From assembly GCA_016490735.1 (NCBI GenBank), contig JAEMWC010000272.1, positions 1 to 64,000 on the forward strand: a stretch of 64,000 nucleotides of DNA, written 5' to 3'. Positions 1 to 11,399 of this stretch are shown piece by piece. A program made the translations under genes and the position numbers. Origin of the DNA: Pachyseris speciosa. Lineage: Eukaryota > Cnidaria > Anthozoa > Scleractinia > Pachyseridae. How positions within the stretch are numbered: the first letter of the stretch is position 1; each line of letters begins with the position of its first letter. The notes below the pieces were generated by a model. The model was not told the origin of the DNA and did not search any database. It was given only the letters and a program-made list of their open reading frames with translations.

Positions 1-188
1 AGACGAAAAGTGCTAAGTCGTAAATAAACTCAGGAAGCAACAACAAGCTTTATTTGCATGACCGTAAAACATTACAGTATTGCGAAGGTAGGTAACAAGA
101 ATTAAACTGAACTAGTTTGACAACAGATTGTTTCGTAAATCAAAACGCGGAAATAAACTTAACAAACTGCATATTAACAATATTATCA

Positions 189-370
189 TCACAGTTCATT
201 TTTAACTATTTCATCATAAAAGGCATTTCTAATTGATGCATACTTTGGACAACGAAACAGAAAGTGGGTTTCATCTTCAATCTCATTCATATCACAAAGA
301 CTGCAAAGTCTTTCACATCTAGGGATTTTATCATACCTACCGGAAGCTACTGTGTATACTTTCTAAAGAG
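189..370 (-). pseudogene. 3' end of a non-LTR retrotransposon (LINE) reverse-transcriptase ORF, degenerate
   Basis: On the minus strand an open stretch of about 60 codons ends with TGA at 189-191. It reads as the C-terminal zinc-binding tail of LINE reverse transcriptases: a Gly-Arg-Tyr-x-Lys-Ile-Pro-Arg segment, then Cys-x-x-Cys, Asn-Glu-Ile-Glu-Asp-Glu-x-His-Phe-Leu-Phe-x-Cys-Pro and a final Arg-Asn-x-Phe-Tyr. This Cys-Cys-His-Cys arrangement is known from the C-terminus of endonuclease/RT-encoding LINEs. A TAG stop sits just upstream in frame (near 375) and no RT palm domain is present, so it is a truncated dead copy. Being at the window edge, it could continue elsewhere only in the 3' direction, as UTR. 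Confidence 0.75.
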
Positions 371-840
371 CACCTCGTTTCTCATGAGAAGTGATCTGGT
401 ATATTAGTTTGTTTTCCTTTTTTTGTTTTGTTTCGTGCCCGTTGGTTCTCCAAACCAATGTCAAAACGAAATGCTAAATGTTGGAGTGGTGTTCCTGTGT
501 GCCTAGCAAAGCTTGGCCCATCCTTTTCCTTATTAAACACCGGTTTTCTGAAACAGAGACACACGTAGGGCACTAAACTTTAATACTATCCTTTCACCTA
601 ACGATAAGTTAACGGAAGTTAACCGATTGTCGATAAACGTATCTATGAAGTTATATTCCTCCTATTCAGCGCGACATCATGCTGAACGACTGACATGTAT
701 TCACAGCTTTTGCAACACTTTGGGCAAAATAATGTGGAGTGCGTTTTCCGGATAGATAAAGGTTCTTGTCCACTCCTTTCCTACGACATCTGTAAATTTT
801 ACAAATTACGCCAGTTAAAATTGGCACGCTCAGTAAAAAA
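371..840. other. Intergenic, nothing recognised
   Basis: AT-rich sequence with scattered short ORFs of about 60 codons lacking any domain. I see no repeat or RNA gene here. Confidence 0.4.
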
Positions 841-857
841 CCGATGCACGTAGTCAC

Positions 858-1923
858 TAGCCTCCCACGCAGTCGTTTTTAGGGGCCTCGTATTTCACTT
901 CCTCCCCACTAACGCCTGCTTACCCGAAGCCAACATTCCTTTCCCATTGTTTCACTTGCGGGCATCCTAGTCAATCACGATCGAGCAACTGTCCAGCGAT
1001 GACAAGTAAAATTAATCCTTATGCGTGCTTCTTTCTCTCGCGAATTTGTAAACGTATCAAAGTGCTAAAGCCGATTTGGTTTTTAGTAGTACGATGTGTT
1101 ACAAGAGACTAAAGCAAATAAGAATTTAGACGCGAGCAAGTTAGAAATCTGAAGCATTTATCAGTCGATCACAATTAGAGTAAACAGCAGTGAAATTACC
1201 ACACATGGTACAGCAACAAAGCTCGATCTCTCACGGTCTTGCATTAAATCAGATGAAATTCGCGCACGCAGCGATTCCAAAAGGTCCTGGGGAAGCGGTC
1301 AAAGACCGATGGTATATACTGCGCCAACTAGTGGTTTTTTCTTCAGTTCACGATATGCGGATGGAAAAATTATGCAGCTTATTAACTAGCAGCTCGCTCG
1401 ATCCACTGCGCGCTATGGTCTTCCGATGGCAAAGTTTCCTTCTTCCAAATTACTCAGACTAACCCGAAGATACACCAATACTTCTTAAAAACTGACTTGG
1501 CCCTTCATCAAATTCATGAGGAGTGACACAACAGCTACAACATGACCAGCGGCGAGGAAATCGAAGATTGAAGGCGAAGCTTGCATGATTCTGAAATAAG
1601 CGTCTTTCCGTAACTAGTCGGCATATTGACGGAAATATTATCGCTATTTCCTCACAAATTTTTTATGAAGTCAGTTGATATGCATTTAAACAGGAAAGTT
1701 TGAACGTAGAGCACACTGTGATCAAAGCTTGCTCAAGCTCTGTCTCCCCTACGTTGAAGTATCCCGCGAAAAGCGTCCTGAGGTCAAGGTCAGCCTTCCA
1801 GAATTTAGTAGGTAAAATGTGATTGGCTAAGCGGCGGGAAAGGAATGTTGGCTTCGGGTAAGCAGGCGTTAGTTGGGAGGAGGTGAAATACGAGTCCCCT
1901 AAAAACGACTGCGTGGGAGGCTA
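858..1923. mobile_element. Non-autonomous TIR DNA transposon, Mutator-like (9-bp TSD)
   Basis: Two arms of about 88 bp at 858-945 and about 1836-1923 are reverse complements with about three mismatches. They begin TAGCCTCCCACGCAG and end in the complement. Flanking both ends is the direct repeat CGTAGTCAC (849-857 and 1924-1932), a 9-bp target duplication. A 9-bp duplication with long TIRs is typical of Mutator-like elements, although no transposase is encoded. The interior (946-1835) holds one 90-codon ORF at 1190-1462 with no recognisable domain, so the element is best read as non-autonomous. Confidence 0.8.
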
Positions 1924-2329
1924 CGTAGTCACTGATTGAACTTTATCTTTAAGGCATTTTTCTCGGAGATCAGCAGAAATCGATGGAAACTGTACACTTT
2001 TCATTTCTCATCCTTAACTTAACAGCGCTAAAAAGACTAGATGTTAACCAGATGTCCGGCTGAAAAACAAAATTTACCCATCAAAAGTTATTGATGGGAA
2101 TATTCCGTACTAGACAAAGCGCGATTGAGACTGCTATATACATCGTACAGTTTTATTAATAGGGAGCTTAAGGAACGACGAAGGCAAGGGCAACAGAAAC
2201 GTCATTTCAACGTATAGATTCTCAAGTTCAAAGATTGGGAATCTATACCTCTCAGAATTAAGTGTCTGCCCTTGACCATACTTTTAAGAAAGAGTATAAA
2301 TACTATCTTCTGCATATATAATCGAACTT

Positions 2330-2575
2330 GATTTTGTTGCTGCTGCTGTTAATTAATTTGCATTTGCTGACTGACTTCATTCTGCTGTTTTCTTTTTTAC
2401 TTGACCATGGCGGTGTCCAACCAGAAAGCTTTCGCTACTTTGGTCACCGCCGCGCACATACGGAATAAATACTTCGTAATGCTTTAGTATTGTCATTTTT
2501 TTACCTTATAAATTGTATTTAAATGCCCTTGATAGTGTGAATAAATAAACAATTGAATTGAATTGAATCAAAATC
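2330..2575 (+). repeat. Probable retrotransposon 3' end with short-repeat tail
   Basis: The segment runs through a T-rich region into AATAAATAAACAATTG and then a short tandem AATTG tail ending near 2570. LINE-like retroposons commonly end in such short tandem tails rather than pure poly(A). No coding sequence is retained. This is a weak call based on the tail only. Confidence 0.35.
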
Positions 2576-2577
2576 TA

Positions 2578-2860
2578 ACTTCTCGCTTTTGTAATTCTTT
2601 CGCGATCATTCCAATTTGTCTAAAGTAGAAAATACTGGGGAATTCGCCAGGGGCTAAATTACGACGAATGGCATCAAAGTCAGAATTTGCCGTCATGGGC
2701 TCCCGTTCTCGAGAAAAACTTGGTCATTTCACGTTGTTGTTTTGCAGAGGACGGCAAAGAAATGTACCAAAATGTAAAACGCAGTGCAGAGCGATTGTCT
2801 TTACTCATTAAACCTATTATTTTGTGACGGTTTTCGTTGACGTTCCCGTCCTTGTCTCAA
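2578..2860 (-). repeat. Dispersed repeat, copy 1
   Basis: Reverse-complement relative of 26070-26355. Shared landmarks are the block GGGCTCCCGTTCTCGAG, the GTTGTTGTTTTGCAGAGGACG block, and the end rich in GACGTTCCCGTCC. No ORF or clear TIR is visible. It is a dispersed non-coding repeat of unknown class. Confidence 0.6.
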
Positions 2861-3706
2861 ACATGCACACGCACGCACGCGTGTACTGCCAGAGCACAAC
2901 TGCCCACGCACTGACTTGATTCTAGAACTTACGTAATTATTGATCCAGTTACAGATGCTTATCTTATAGGGGTCATCTTACTTGAATACGATGGTGGATT
3001 TTGAAAGTTTACATTTTGATCGACTTAAGTTTGCTGTTTCGATCATAAAGTCAGCTTTAGCTCACGAGCTTGGGTTTTTTCTTTGCAAAAAAGCCAACGG
3101 TCTTAAAATTTTTCCAGAGAATTTCCCAAGTACCTGACTGAATGTATGTAACCATGAATTTTGGCAGAACATGACGCAGATTATGTACCAGATCAAATCG
3201 AAACTCAACAAAACTGATTATCAAGTTGTTTACGTGCACCAGAATTAAGTTTTCCTGCTTTAAAAGGCTCACCTTTTTTATCAACTAATTCCCTTATCAG
3301 TGCAACGCCTTGGGACTAACCTCCTACGTAGCAACTTTCGTCTCGTACATCCGTCTTACTCTATACCGAACTTCATTAGAATTAGTGTTCAGAGATGATA
3401 ACTTTAACATAGAGATTGCAGTCTAACCTAACCTTTTCGTTTGTACTCAAAAATGATCGTGAAGCTTCTCGAATCCCTATAGCTTCCCACACTCGATAAT
3501 ACTTGCAATTATTTATCAGTTTTGTCAGAATGACACTGTTTATCAGTCTCGCCCCCTCTTTCAAAGAGGTTACCTCCCCTGTTTTGAACCTTTAAAAGTC
3601 ACTAGCCATCTGTAGGTGATGGAGACAATTTTGAGCCCATCTTTTAAGCAAGCTTTGTTCCCCATGGTCGTCGTTGCCAAAATTACATAACGGAAATTTT
3701 TAGTTG
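2861..3706. other. Intergenic, nothing recognised
   Basis: AT-rich. There is a short CACG-rich stretch near 2865-2880. No supported gene. Confidence 0.4.
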
Positions 3707-4131
3707 TGGGTTTCTATCAGATGTAAGTCTACCAGACGTTTGACCAAGGAATTCCGGCGAAATGCTATTTGCCGAAATACAGCTGCCACTCGACAATTTT
3801 CTCCATCTGCTGGTTTTCACAGATTTTCTTAACTAAACTAAATAACCGACGCTGATAGAAGTCCCGAAAGAGTCCGTTATTGTGTACTTCTAGATAATTC
3901 CTCCAAAACGAAAAGGCCGTATAAACAGTACTGAAGCAGACTGTATCTTACAGCGCTTATCGCTGACATAAGAGCAGAACAGAAACTTATCCTTATCTTG
4001 ATAACTTGTATAGTTAATTTAAAGTTCTTTTTGGGCGTGTACAATTAAGCAGGAAGCCGTGGGTTTCTATCAGATGTAAGTCTACCGGACGTTTGACTGA
4101 GCTAAAGGAATTCCCGCGAAATGTTATTTGC
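3707..4131. repeat. Pair of direct repeats of about 70 bp
   Basis: The sequence beginning GTGGGTTTCTATCAGATG at about 3707-3775 recurs in the same orientation at about 4059-4131, differing by a few substitutions and one short insertion. The intervening about 285 bp shows no ORF. It could be a decayed local duplication or ends of an old element; I cannot tell which. Confidence 0.6.
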
Positions 4132-4309
4132 GGCCAGATCTGAGGACGAGCCTAATACCTAATGAGAATAGATTTACGCATCTCTTGTCATTATCGGTTG
4201 CTCAAGCCGTTCTATAAAACCAAACGGTCATTTCCACACATTTTATTAGACTATCTTCACTACAGTCATGCACATGTATGGAATATCTTATCTATTTTTT
4301 ATGCATCTT

Positions 4310-4405
4310 GCACCTTGTAATTTTTAGTCGTTGTAATGCGCATCTGAAAAATTTTGCTGAGATTTGCGCAATATAAATATATAATTTATCTATTTATTAT
4401 TTACA
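4310..4405 (+). repeat. Retroposon 3'-end-like sequence
   Basis: The stretch GCTGAGATTTGCGCAATATA followed by ATAT/TTTAT tail sequence resembles the 3' ends of L2/CR1-type retroposons and SINEs derived from them. Only the tail is recognisable. Confidence 0.35.
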
Positions 4406-5649
4406 GGACACGTGTTATGTCTGATCCGTGCATATGTTGAGTCAGTCATCAGGGTTGAGTTAACATTCGACTTCTTCCTGCCATTAATTAAGAGTTAAGG
4501 GTTCGTTTTGACCCTGGCACTTTTCAAAAACAAAAAACAAACAACTTTTTATCCTGAAGCCTTTCCTTTGAGCGTCTCATCAGCCGGTAATTTCTGAAAG
4601 ATACCCTACTACTCAAGAATTCAGTGAACAACATGCAGAAACAATAAACTAATTGGTTTCCTATTTCGTACGTTTTTCCTGCTTCACCTTTTCATAACGG
4701 ATTTTCCTCCACGCCTTCTATGTAACACTGACGCAACAAATTTTCTCAGTTTTTTATCTATATATTCATCTCACTCAATAAACTACATTGGAATGAGTAT
4801 CTAAATAATCTTCCATATCAAAATATATTTTTCGAAGTTTCTGGAATCTTTGGACATTTATCACGTTTCAGCAAAGACACACCAACGTGGCGATTTATCT
4901 AATTAGAATTTCGTTCTTTGTCGAGTCATTTCCTCTCTTCAAAAAGTTAAGCCTTTCCTGATTTCAAACAAGATTTTCATTATATGAGTCCATTGATTTT
5001 TACAAAACTAGCAGTTTCACCGCATAGAATTCGTTAAACACTCGAATACAGTTCCACCCGCTCCAACTGGACCTCTCAATCAATCAATAATCAGTTTGCG
5101 ATAACTCAGTTTTTCGAAAAATTTATATTTTCCATGATTTTTACAGATTTTCTCGGTAACATTCAAACATGCAAATATGTATGGTTATCATCTTTATCAT
5201 TGCTGTTTGCGTTTTATTCTTAACTGATCTCCTTAATTACTCAACAAGCAAGCGTTAAGGACAGTGGCTATTTGGAAGATTCTCTTCCATAATTAAGAAT
5301 GAAAAAGATGTAAATTGAACAGGCTTGTCTCAGCCCGTTCATCGCTGTCCCGAGAGTTAAGAGCGGGACAGAAGTACCGTTTGATGATCTAATTATTGGA
5401 TGGTACAGGGTAATATAGGAAGGAGAGGTTTCTATCATATGTTCTTCCACCAGACCTTTATTTAATTTCAACGAGTAGGAATCCGAAACGGGGAGTGTGT
5501 CGAATTCTGTATACCAGCGTCAAAAACTTTTAGGGCCAGTTATTTAAACAAAATCTAACTTAGGCCGCGGCTTAAGACAATCAGTGGGCCTCCAAATCTG
5601 TTTATAAGTAGTTTATTTTAAGTAGATAAATAATTTTCCAGTCTGTAGC
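4406..5649. other. Intergenic, nothing recognised
   Basis: AT-rich sequence. The open frames are short and show no domain, and no inverted repeat stands out. Confidence 0.4.
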
Positions 5650-6005
5650 ATGCGTACCTTGGGGGTGGGGGTACACCCTTATATGGGCTATATAGGTATG
5701 TGCGGCCCGTTTTGATATGAAATAGGGTATCAATATTGACCATTTTGGTCTGAAATAAGGTATGGCTTTTGCACTCTGCCTTGAATTGGGTATGCTTTTT
5801 AGAAGAAGCTACTTCTCCATCATAAGGCGTTAACACCACCAACTAAAGCTCTTCTTTTTTGTCTTTTAATTAGGTTTACGCCAACCGTGTACGTCAAATA
5901 GGTCTGAAATAGGGTATCGAATTTTTGGCCAGGCCTGAAATAGGGTAGGGAAAATCGCAGATTATGGTCTGAAATAGGGTAAGGGTTTCAAGAAGCGGGC
6001 CGCAC
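5650..6005. repeat. Repeat built of TGAAATAGGGTA-type motifs
   Basis: The motif TGAAATAGGGTA (or TGAAATAAGGTA) recurs at least five times, flanked by GTATGTGCGGCCCG on the left and GCGGGCCGCACACA on the right. Those flanks form an inverted pair, suggesting a short TIR element. It resembles, but is not the same as, the ATATGAAAGGGTA elements at 16045, 16597, 23594 and 40310. Confidence 0.55.
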
Positions 6006-6151
6006 ACACCGACGTTAGCGTTAGCCCTTCGTCGGAGCGATTCGCTCCGACGAAGGGCTAACGCTCGAAACGTCAGCTAATCGAATCCCTGTACGGTGGT
6101 AAATTTACATTATCAACTCCGTTGATAAACCAAATTTTCGTGTCTCACTTC

Positions 6152-6197
<46 letters not shown>

Positions 6198-6240
6198 ATC
6201 TATAACCAGCCTCCTCAGTGTTAGGAGCCTGCTGTTATCC
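6006..6240 (+). mobile_element. PLE-like terminal remnant with palindrome and degenerate hammerhead-like core
   Basis: A near-perfect hairpin spans about 6012-6075. Its right arm reads GACGAAGGGCTAACGCTC followed by GAAACGTC. The CGACGA / stem / GAAA order resembles a decayed hammerhead core (CUGANGA, stem II, GAAA), which is known from termini of Penelope-like elements. The following about 160 bp includes a second small inverted repeat, CAACTCCGTTGAT. No coding sequence remains. Assignment to PLEs is inference from the motif. Confidence 0.45.
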
Positions 6241-6249
6241 GGGACACAA

Positions 6250-7053
6250 CAGTGTAGTTTTTCAGGAGCATGCGCCGCCTGTGTGAGTAGAGTTAACAAT
6301 CGGCCTCTTTGCTGGTTTTTCCAAGCAAAGGATCGTTACTACTACGAGTTAGCGCTACTACTTTGATCTCTATGTTATTGCGGCTTTCAGTAGCTGCGTG
6401 CAAGGAAATTTGCCCAAGAGAAGTATCCAATTATGGTTATAAGCTTTTGTTAATAATGGTATAATTTGCTCGTTGTGTGGTGGGCAAGGATTCGTTAAAA
6501 CCATTTCGGCTTGCGGTTTTATCAAGCAACTTCTCTGCATGCGCTGAAAAGAGAACTTAGCATTGGTCTTATTAAGCATGAAAAGCAAGAACTGGATCAG
6601 GAAATACTGAGTCATGGGTAAATAAGGTACCCCTGGTGTCGCTGGATCAGACCGCGCACACTGAACAAGCTGCATTCAACATACAATTGATTATTGCCAA
6701 ACAAACGACTTGTGAACCTGACTGCCATGAACGAACTGATATCGAGTTTAAATGACAAATAGATGGCCCTTTTCAGCCAATAAAAGAGAAGCAAAAAGGC
6801 TGACGTGGGATTAAACTTAAACCAGTCAAACAGATAGTGCCTGAAGGGTAATCAGAACGCATACATCAACAAATGGTGTAAACGTATTATCACAGACAAG
6901 AGGCACGACGACATACTGACTGGTTCAAGCTAATAAGCCATTTCCGAATTAACTGTAACCTCTTTTTCAAAGTGAGGCCTGGTGCACAATCATTCGTATA
7001 ACTGGAAATGAGTTTGATTTGCATGTGAATGAAAATCAATTTTCACATAAAAA

Positions 7054-7099
<46 letters not shown>

Positions 7100-7240
7100 A
7101 AAATGGTCTATTGCAGACTCTCGTGCAACTACCTCAGTAATGTAAGCCTCACATAAACTCTTCTTCTTTGGCCATTTTAGCTTTAAGAGAAAAAGAAAAC
7201 AAACGGCGGATATAAACATGACAAACGAGCCACGCATGTT
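6250..7240. other. Intergenic, nothing recognised
   Basis: Includes minus-strand ORFs of 101 and 60 codons (6370-6794) with no domain and no conserved motif; I do not support them as genes. Confidence 0.4.
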
Positions 7241-7250
7241 TTAAGAACTT

Positions 7251-7697
7251 CAGGGGCACCCAACGAGCCAAATCAACCAAAAGCTGTAAAAAGCCATTTT
7301 TAAGTGCCTTATGGTGTTTGAAGTCTGTTTAAAGCGATGTTTTCATAAGCTAGAAAAAGTTCATCTATTCGGATTCCCTAGCTGAAATTTTAATTGCCCG
7401 AAAATGTTAGGGAACGAAATCTTCCTTTGAGAAAATGCAAGCTGAAACTACCTTTCCACGAACTTTCTAGAGAACTATTTTCTCTCCGAAAATGCTAGCT
7501 GACGTTTTTGACTGCCAAAAACAGCAATTACGACCTTTCCGAAAACCTCAGGCGTTATGATTTCCCAATTTCGAATCTTTTAGGCTACGTTTTAGTTACG
7601 AAAATCCGAGTGCACTCTTGAATCGATGCCGAAAGCGCAAGGCGAATTACCCTCCACCGAACAGATATCTACCGAAACTTGTCGTTGGGTGCCCCTG
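7251..7697. mobile_element. hAT-like MITE
   Basis: TIRs CAGGGGCACCCAACGA at 7251-7266 and the reverse complement ending at 7697. GAACTT directly abuts both ends (7245-7250 and 7698-7703), consistent with a 6-bp target duplication. A CAGGG-type terminus is typical of hAT elements, though hAT duplications are usually 8 bp. The interior is non-coding. Related sequence recurs at 15205-16040. Confidence 0.7.
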
Positions 7698-7703
7698 GAA
7701 CTT

Positions 7704-8609
7704 GAATTCATTGAACTTAACGTTCGTATGTTACAACATATATCAAATGGTATGGAGAAAGAGAGTACGCAGCAATTTAAAGTCACGTGCACTGACAGTT
7801 ACATATGTAAAAGGATGGCGCTGGTCAGCTGCGGAAAACACGTGCGGTCAACAATGTCGACGTTAGTAAGGCCTCACGGGTAAATAGATTGCGCTTGTAA
7901 GTGATCAGAATCCTGAAAGCTTGTTATGACATGCACTCAAAGGCACACAGCTGTCATTCAACAGGAGCAAAAGTTGGAATTTATAGTTAGCATAATACTG
8001 ACATATTTGAAAACCCGGCATAATGAACGGAAGTTGATCACTGAGGCTGAGCAGACAAATGCACTGGCAGTTATCAGATTGATACATTACATTTATTGAG
8101 TCCGATAACGTGAAAATAATCTCAAATATGGGTCTTGAAATTTCAGTAAGGCGATCCAATAATTCAAGCCACGAGAATAAAATTCTCACCTTTGTTATTT
8201 GAGATTTAACTACCCAATATGAAAGGTGGTATAGTGCTCTTGAATGATAAGTGGTACCAATACCTTTTCAAAAGTCGTGTGAGTCGAATATGTGAAGTCT
8301 CTTTTATTGGTTTACAGATGATACTTCATATCAAGAACAGCAGCTTTAGTTTTTGAGGGTCACTTGAGCTTAGTCTTGGTTTTGCATAAGATTATTCACA
8401 GAGAACTTCAAATTTAATTATATTATCAACCTTCAGATTGGTTTTGTCGGTCGGGCCAAGAAACTGATGGCTTTAGATTATGATCCAAATTTAACAGGAT
8501 GTTCCCAGTTCAGCAAAGGCTGGTTTAAATTGGGGTACTGTATTTACATTAATTTAATATTACAGTATAAAAGACATACATATGATTACAGATAACATTC
8601 CCCAGACAG
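7704..8609. other. Intergenic, nothing recognised
   Basis: AT-rich. The overlapping 82- and 85-codon plus-strand ORFs at 7618-7883 start inside the MITE and have no domain. Confidence 0.35.
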
Positions 8610-9618
8610 TTAACCCTTTGACTAGTACCAAATACGCATATATGCGTAGAATATACCGCTTTTGCTTTTATGATTTATTTCTTGTTTAAATTTTGTCACA
8701 AAGACATAATAATGTGTAAATAGCGCTAAATGGTCCTTTTCGCAATTATCAAATCCAAAAAAAACGACAACAATACCCGAATTCCGCTGCATAGCCGGTT
8801 TGTTTGGCAACAAAGCCCAAAATGCCAGTCTTTTGACCAAAGAACAACACTTAAAATTACACATTTTCGTGGTCAACTTTTTAATAAAAAACATTGCGCA
8901 TAAATCAAAATTCTACATTCACAGCAAACCTTAAAGCCAGACCTTGGCATCTGGATGGAAATTTTCCTCTCACTTTTTCCGCGGGCCATGCTTTAGCCAT
9001 TTTATTGGAGCCAATCTCGCGTATCTCAAGTTGTGTTGTTCATGTCCCAAAAGGATTCTGGGAAACGCAACTATTCGACGAACATAGAACCCTTCCATTT
9101 CCTATTTCCAAGTTTGTTTGTAAGTGTCGGGCCACCCAGTACAACCAGGAAAATATAACGTCGATTGAACTTTTTACCAGTCAAAACTAGTCCAAATTGC
9201 CTTGGTAGGTCCTGGAATCCTTCCACAAAGTTAGCAGAGAGTCAGCTTCGTCTATCCACCGCCATATTGGCTACGAAGCATATTTGGCGTCTCGTTCAGT
9301 AAGAAACCGCCTCTCGCCTCTGGCTTCTTTCAAAGGCTTGCCTTTACCCACATTCCAGCTTAATGATGCCAGCCTGGGGGCCTTTGTGGAGGAAAATGGC
9401 TCGAAAAACACTTATAACGCGGCAAATTTACCACAATCAAGTTTGTTGACTCGGTAAACGAATGTGCGTGACGTCACACCTTTAGAGTGAGCCCACAGTG
9501 ACACAAGGCCGCTGTTATTTCCATCGCAACTCCTTGAATGGAGAAGATTAGTCCTCCAGACTAAATATCACTAAAAATTTACTAAAAAATTGCACTAAAT
9601 TGGTAGTCAAAGAGTTAA
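8610..9618. mobile_element. TTAA-flanked non-autonomous DNA element
   Basis: Left terminus TTAACCCTTTGACTAGTACC and right terminus GGTAGTCAAAGAGTTAA are inverted repeats, each carrying TTAA, the target of piggyBac and Kolobok superfamilies. The 1.0-kb body shares long blocks with 37045-38300 and 45960-46500. The 98-codon ORF at 8894-9190 lies within this repeat and has no domain. Confidence 0.65.
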
Positions 9619-10114
9619 TTGTTCACTAATTGTGTTAAGGCAGCAAAGAAGTCATTGACTGTTGTTTAAGAAGTTTGCTAGGGCAGTTTTAAATCGGGTG
9701 GGGTCCGTGATCAATCTTATAGATTTAGGGATTTAGGTTGCCCGATTGTATAAAAACGAACCTTGAAATTTTGTGGTTCGAGCGAAGGGTAATCGTAACT
9801 GGTCCCTATTTCTCAGGATATAATTGTGGACATCAGAGGTATGTTGATTCAACTCCCAACAACGACTAACTCGGCCGTGTTCAAACGCACCAAACATGTT
9901 GGGCCAACAATGTTGGGAGCCTTTGCACGGGCCATTTAACCGAAATAATCTTATGAAATTACGCAGTGTCATTTAAGCTTTACAGTTCTTTTCGGGCCAT
10001 ATGTTGCGCGTTTCTCAAAACTGCCGAAAACGTGTCGGGCCCGACCAGAAATTCGATTTCTGATATCTTTAATCTTTTAAGAAATCGCCCCATAACATTG
10101 AGAAACACATTGGA
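9619..10114. other. Intergenic with MITE-like fragments
   Basis: A CCAACATTGTTGGCCC-type palindromic patch lies around 9892-9920. Nothing coding is recognised. Confidence 0.35.
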
Positions 10115-10130
10115 CTAGTTTGCCCAAAAA

Positions 10131-10530
10131 AATGGAAACGTAAAGCTTGTGGGATGTGGCTGGAGTGACAAGGATACTTCACAAATTAATGTGATCAAGT
10201 AAGCTGAAGCCACTCTAAGGGTACTAAGGCCACAAGGTAGCGGGCATTACCCCTTAAATCAACCAAAGCAAAGATTGGACCCAAGCATTAGCAGCCATGG
10301 ACATTAAAAAAAATAAAAAAAATAAAAATAAACTCTATTAATATAGCGCCTATATCACTAGCTGTTCTAGGCGCTTCACAACTGCTGGCCGAAACAAGCT
10401 GTCCATGGGTGCTAATGCTTGGGCTCAATCTTTGCTTTGGTAGATTTAAGGGGTAATGCCCGCTACCTTGTGGCCTTAATGCCCTTAGAGTGGCTTCAGC
10501 TTACTTGATCACATTAATTTGTGAAGTATC
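10131..10530. mobile_element. Palindromic hammerhead-derived retroelement, non-autonomous
   Basis: Inverted arms at about 10172-10302 and 10400-10531 match closely, separated by an A-rich spacer. The flanks share CTAGTTTGCC (10115-10124 and 10531-10540), extending with a one-base indel into AAAAA, so a target duplication is likely. A further about 40 bp containing GTGGGATGTGGCTGGAGTGAC is present only at the left end. Each arm begins at the TGTC/CATGG site that corresponds to the hammerhead cleavage position of the related copy at 56847. The architecture parallels the PLE insertions at 18677 and 44480. Confidence 0.65.
10387..10421 (+). ncRNA. 3' half of a hammerhead ribozyme (core truncated)
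   Basis: GGCC then GAAAC, a 2-bp stem III closed by a 3-base loop, then GTC with the expected scissile bond after 10403, followed by CATGGGTGCTAATGC, the 3' strand of stem I. The CTGATGA box and 5' strand of stem II are missing; the sequence upstream diverges at about 10386. It is therefore a truncated, inactive relative of the ribozyme at 56847-56922. Confidence 0.6.
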
Positions 10531-10540
10531 CTAGTTTGCC

Positions 10541-10978
10541 AAAAACGCTAGTACCAATTGACAGAACTCGAAAAATACTTCTCGGGCCTTGAGTTTTGAG
10601 AAACGCATGCCATATCCCGATAACGGAATGTTAAGAAGGCCTAGCATTTCGAGAACTAGCGACGGACAAACAAAATAAATTAAATTAATAAATTTAATAA
10701 ATTTAATTTAATTAATAAATTTGAACTAGCGACGGACAAACAAAATAAATTAGGGAGATCCAAGCACTGATTACAAATCTAAAAACTTGACGACAGAAAA
10801 ACAACTTGATGTAACTAGCAGCTCATATGAATCTTTTTATCTTTCTATTCATTAAATCTTTTTGTCTGGAGATAAAACCACATTATACAAGTTTGTCAGA
10901 CACAGTAATTTACGTAACTCTCATCTTCATTACAATAATTTACTGTGGCAAATTTAGTGTAAGTTTCACAATACAGCA
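10541..10978. other. Intergenic, nothing recognised
   Basis: Contains a short duplicated block (GAACTAGCGACGGACAAAC at about 10651 and 10723) separated by TTTAATTTAATT-rich sequence. No gene. Confidence 0.4.
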
Positions 10979-10979
10979 C

Positions 10980-11395
10980 AGGTAGCCCAGCCATACTGTA
11001 TTTGTAGTCATAAGCTTAATATTCTGTATAGGAGTCAAAATATTGATGTAAGAGTTCAAAAATAAACATTTAGTTTAATATCACTACGTGTTTGTTTGTG
11101 TTGCTCAAGGAAACATTCAGCTAAAGGTAAGTGAGCTTTTCTTTACAATATTTCGAATTTTTAGACACCTTTTGAACCCTGAATTTTGCTCTGATATAAT
11201 GGCTCTGACGCTGTTATGATAGCAGGCCAACCGGCCAAAAGCATCGCAAAATAGACCAGTTATTGAGCAGCACAAACAAACACATCGTGATATTAAATTT
11301 TAAAAAAATGTTTATTTTTGAACTTTTACATCAAAATTTTGACTCCTATGCAGAATATTAAGCTTATAACTACACACACAGTATGTCTGGACTGC
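10980..11395. repeat. Foldback inverted repeat (arms about 125 bp)
   Basis: The left arm about 10980-11106 and right arm about 11264-11395 are reverse complements with scattered mismatches and small indels, with a loop of about 157 bp. Landmarks are TTCAAAAATAAACAT and CATAAGCTTAATATTCTG on the left and their complements on the right. No flanking duplication was identified. A decayed foldback or MITE-type element is likely. Confidence 0.65.
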
Positions 11396-11399
11396 CTGA

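Noticed and set aside
4568..4600. Minus-strand CTGATGA followed by GGAAA
   Set aside because: Intervening bases do not form a stem II and stem I is not pairable.
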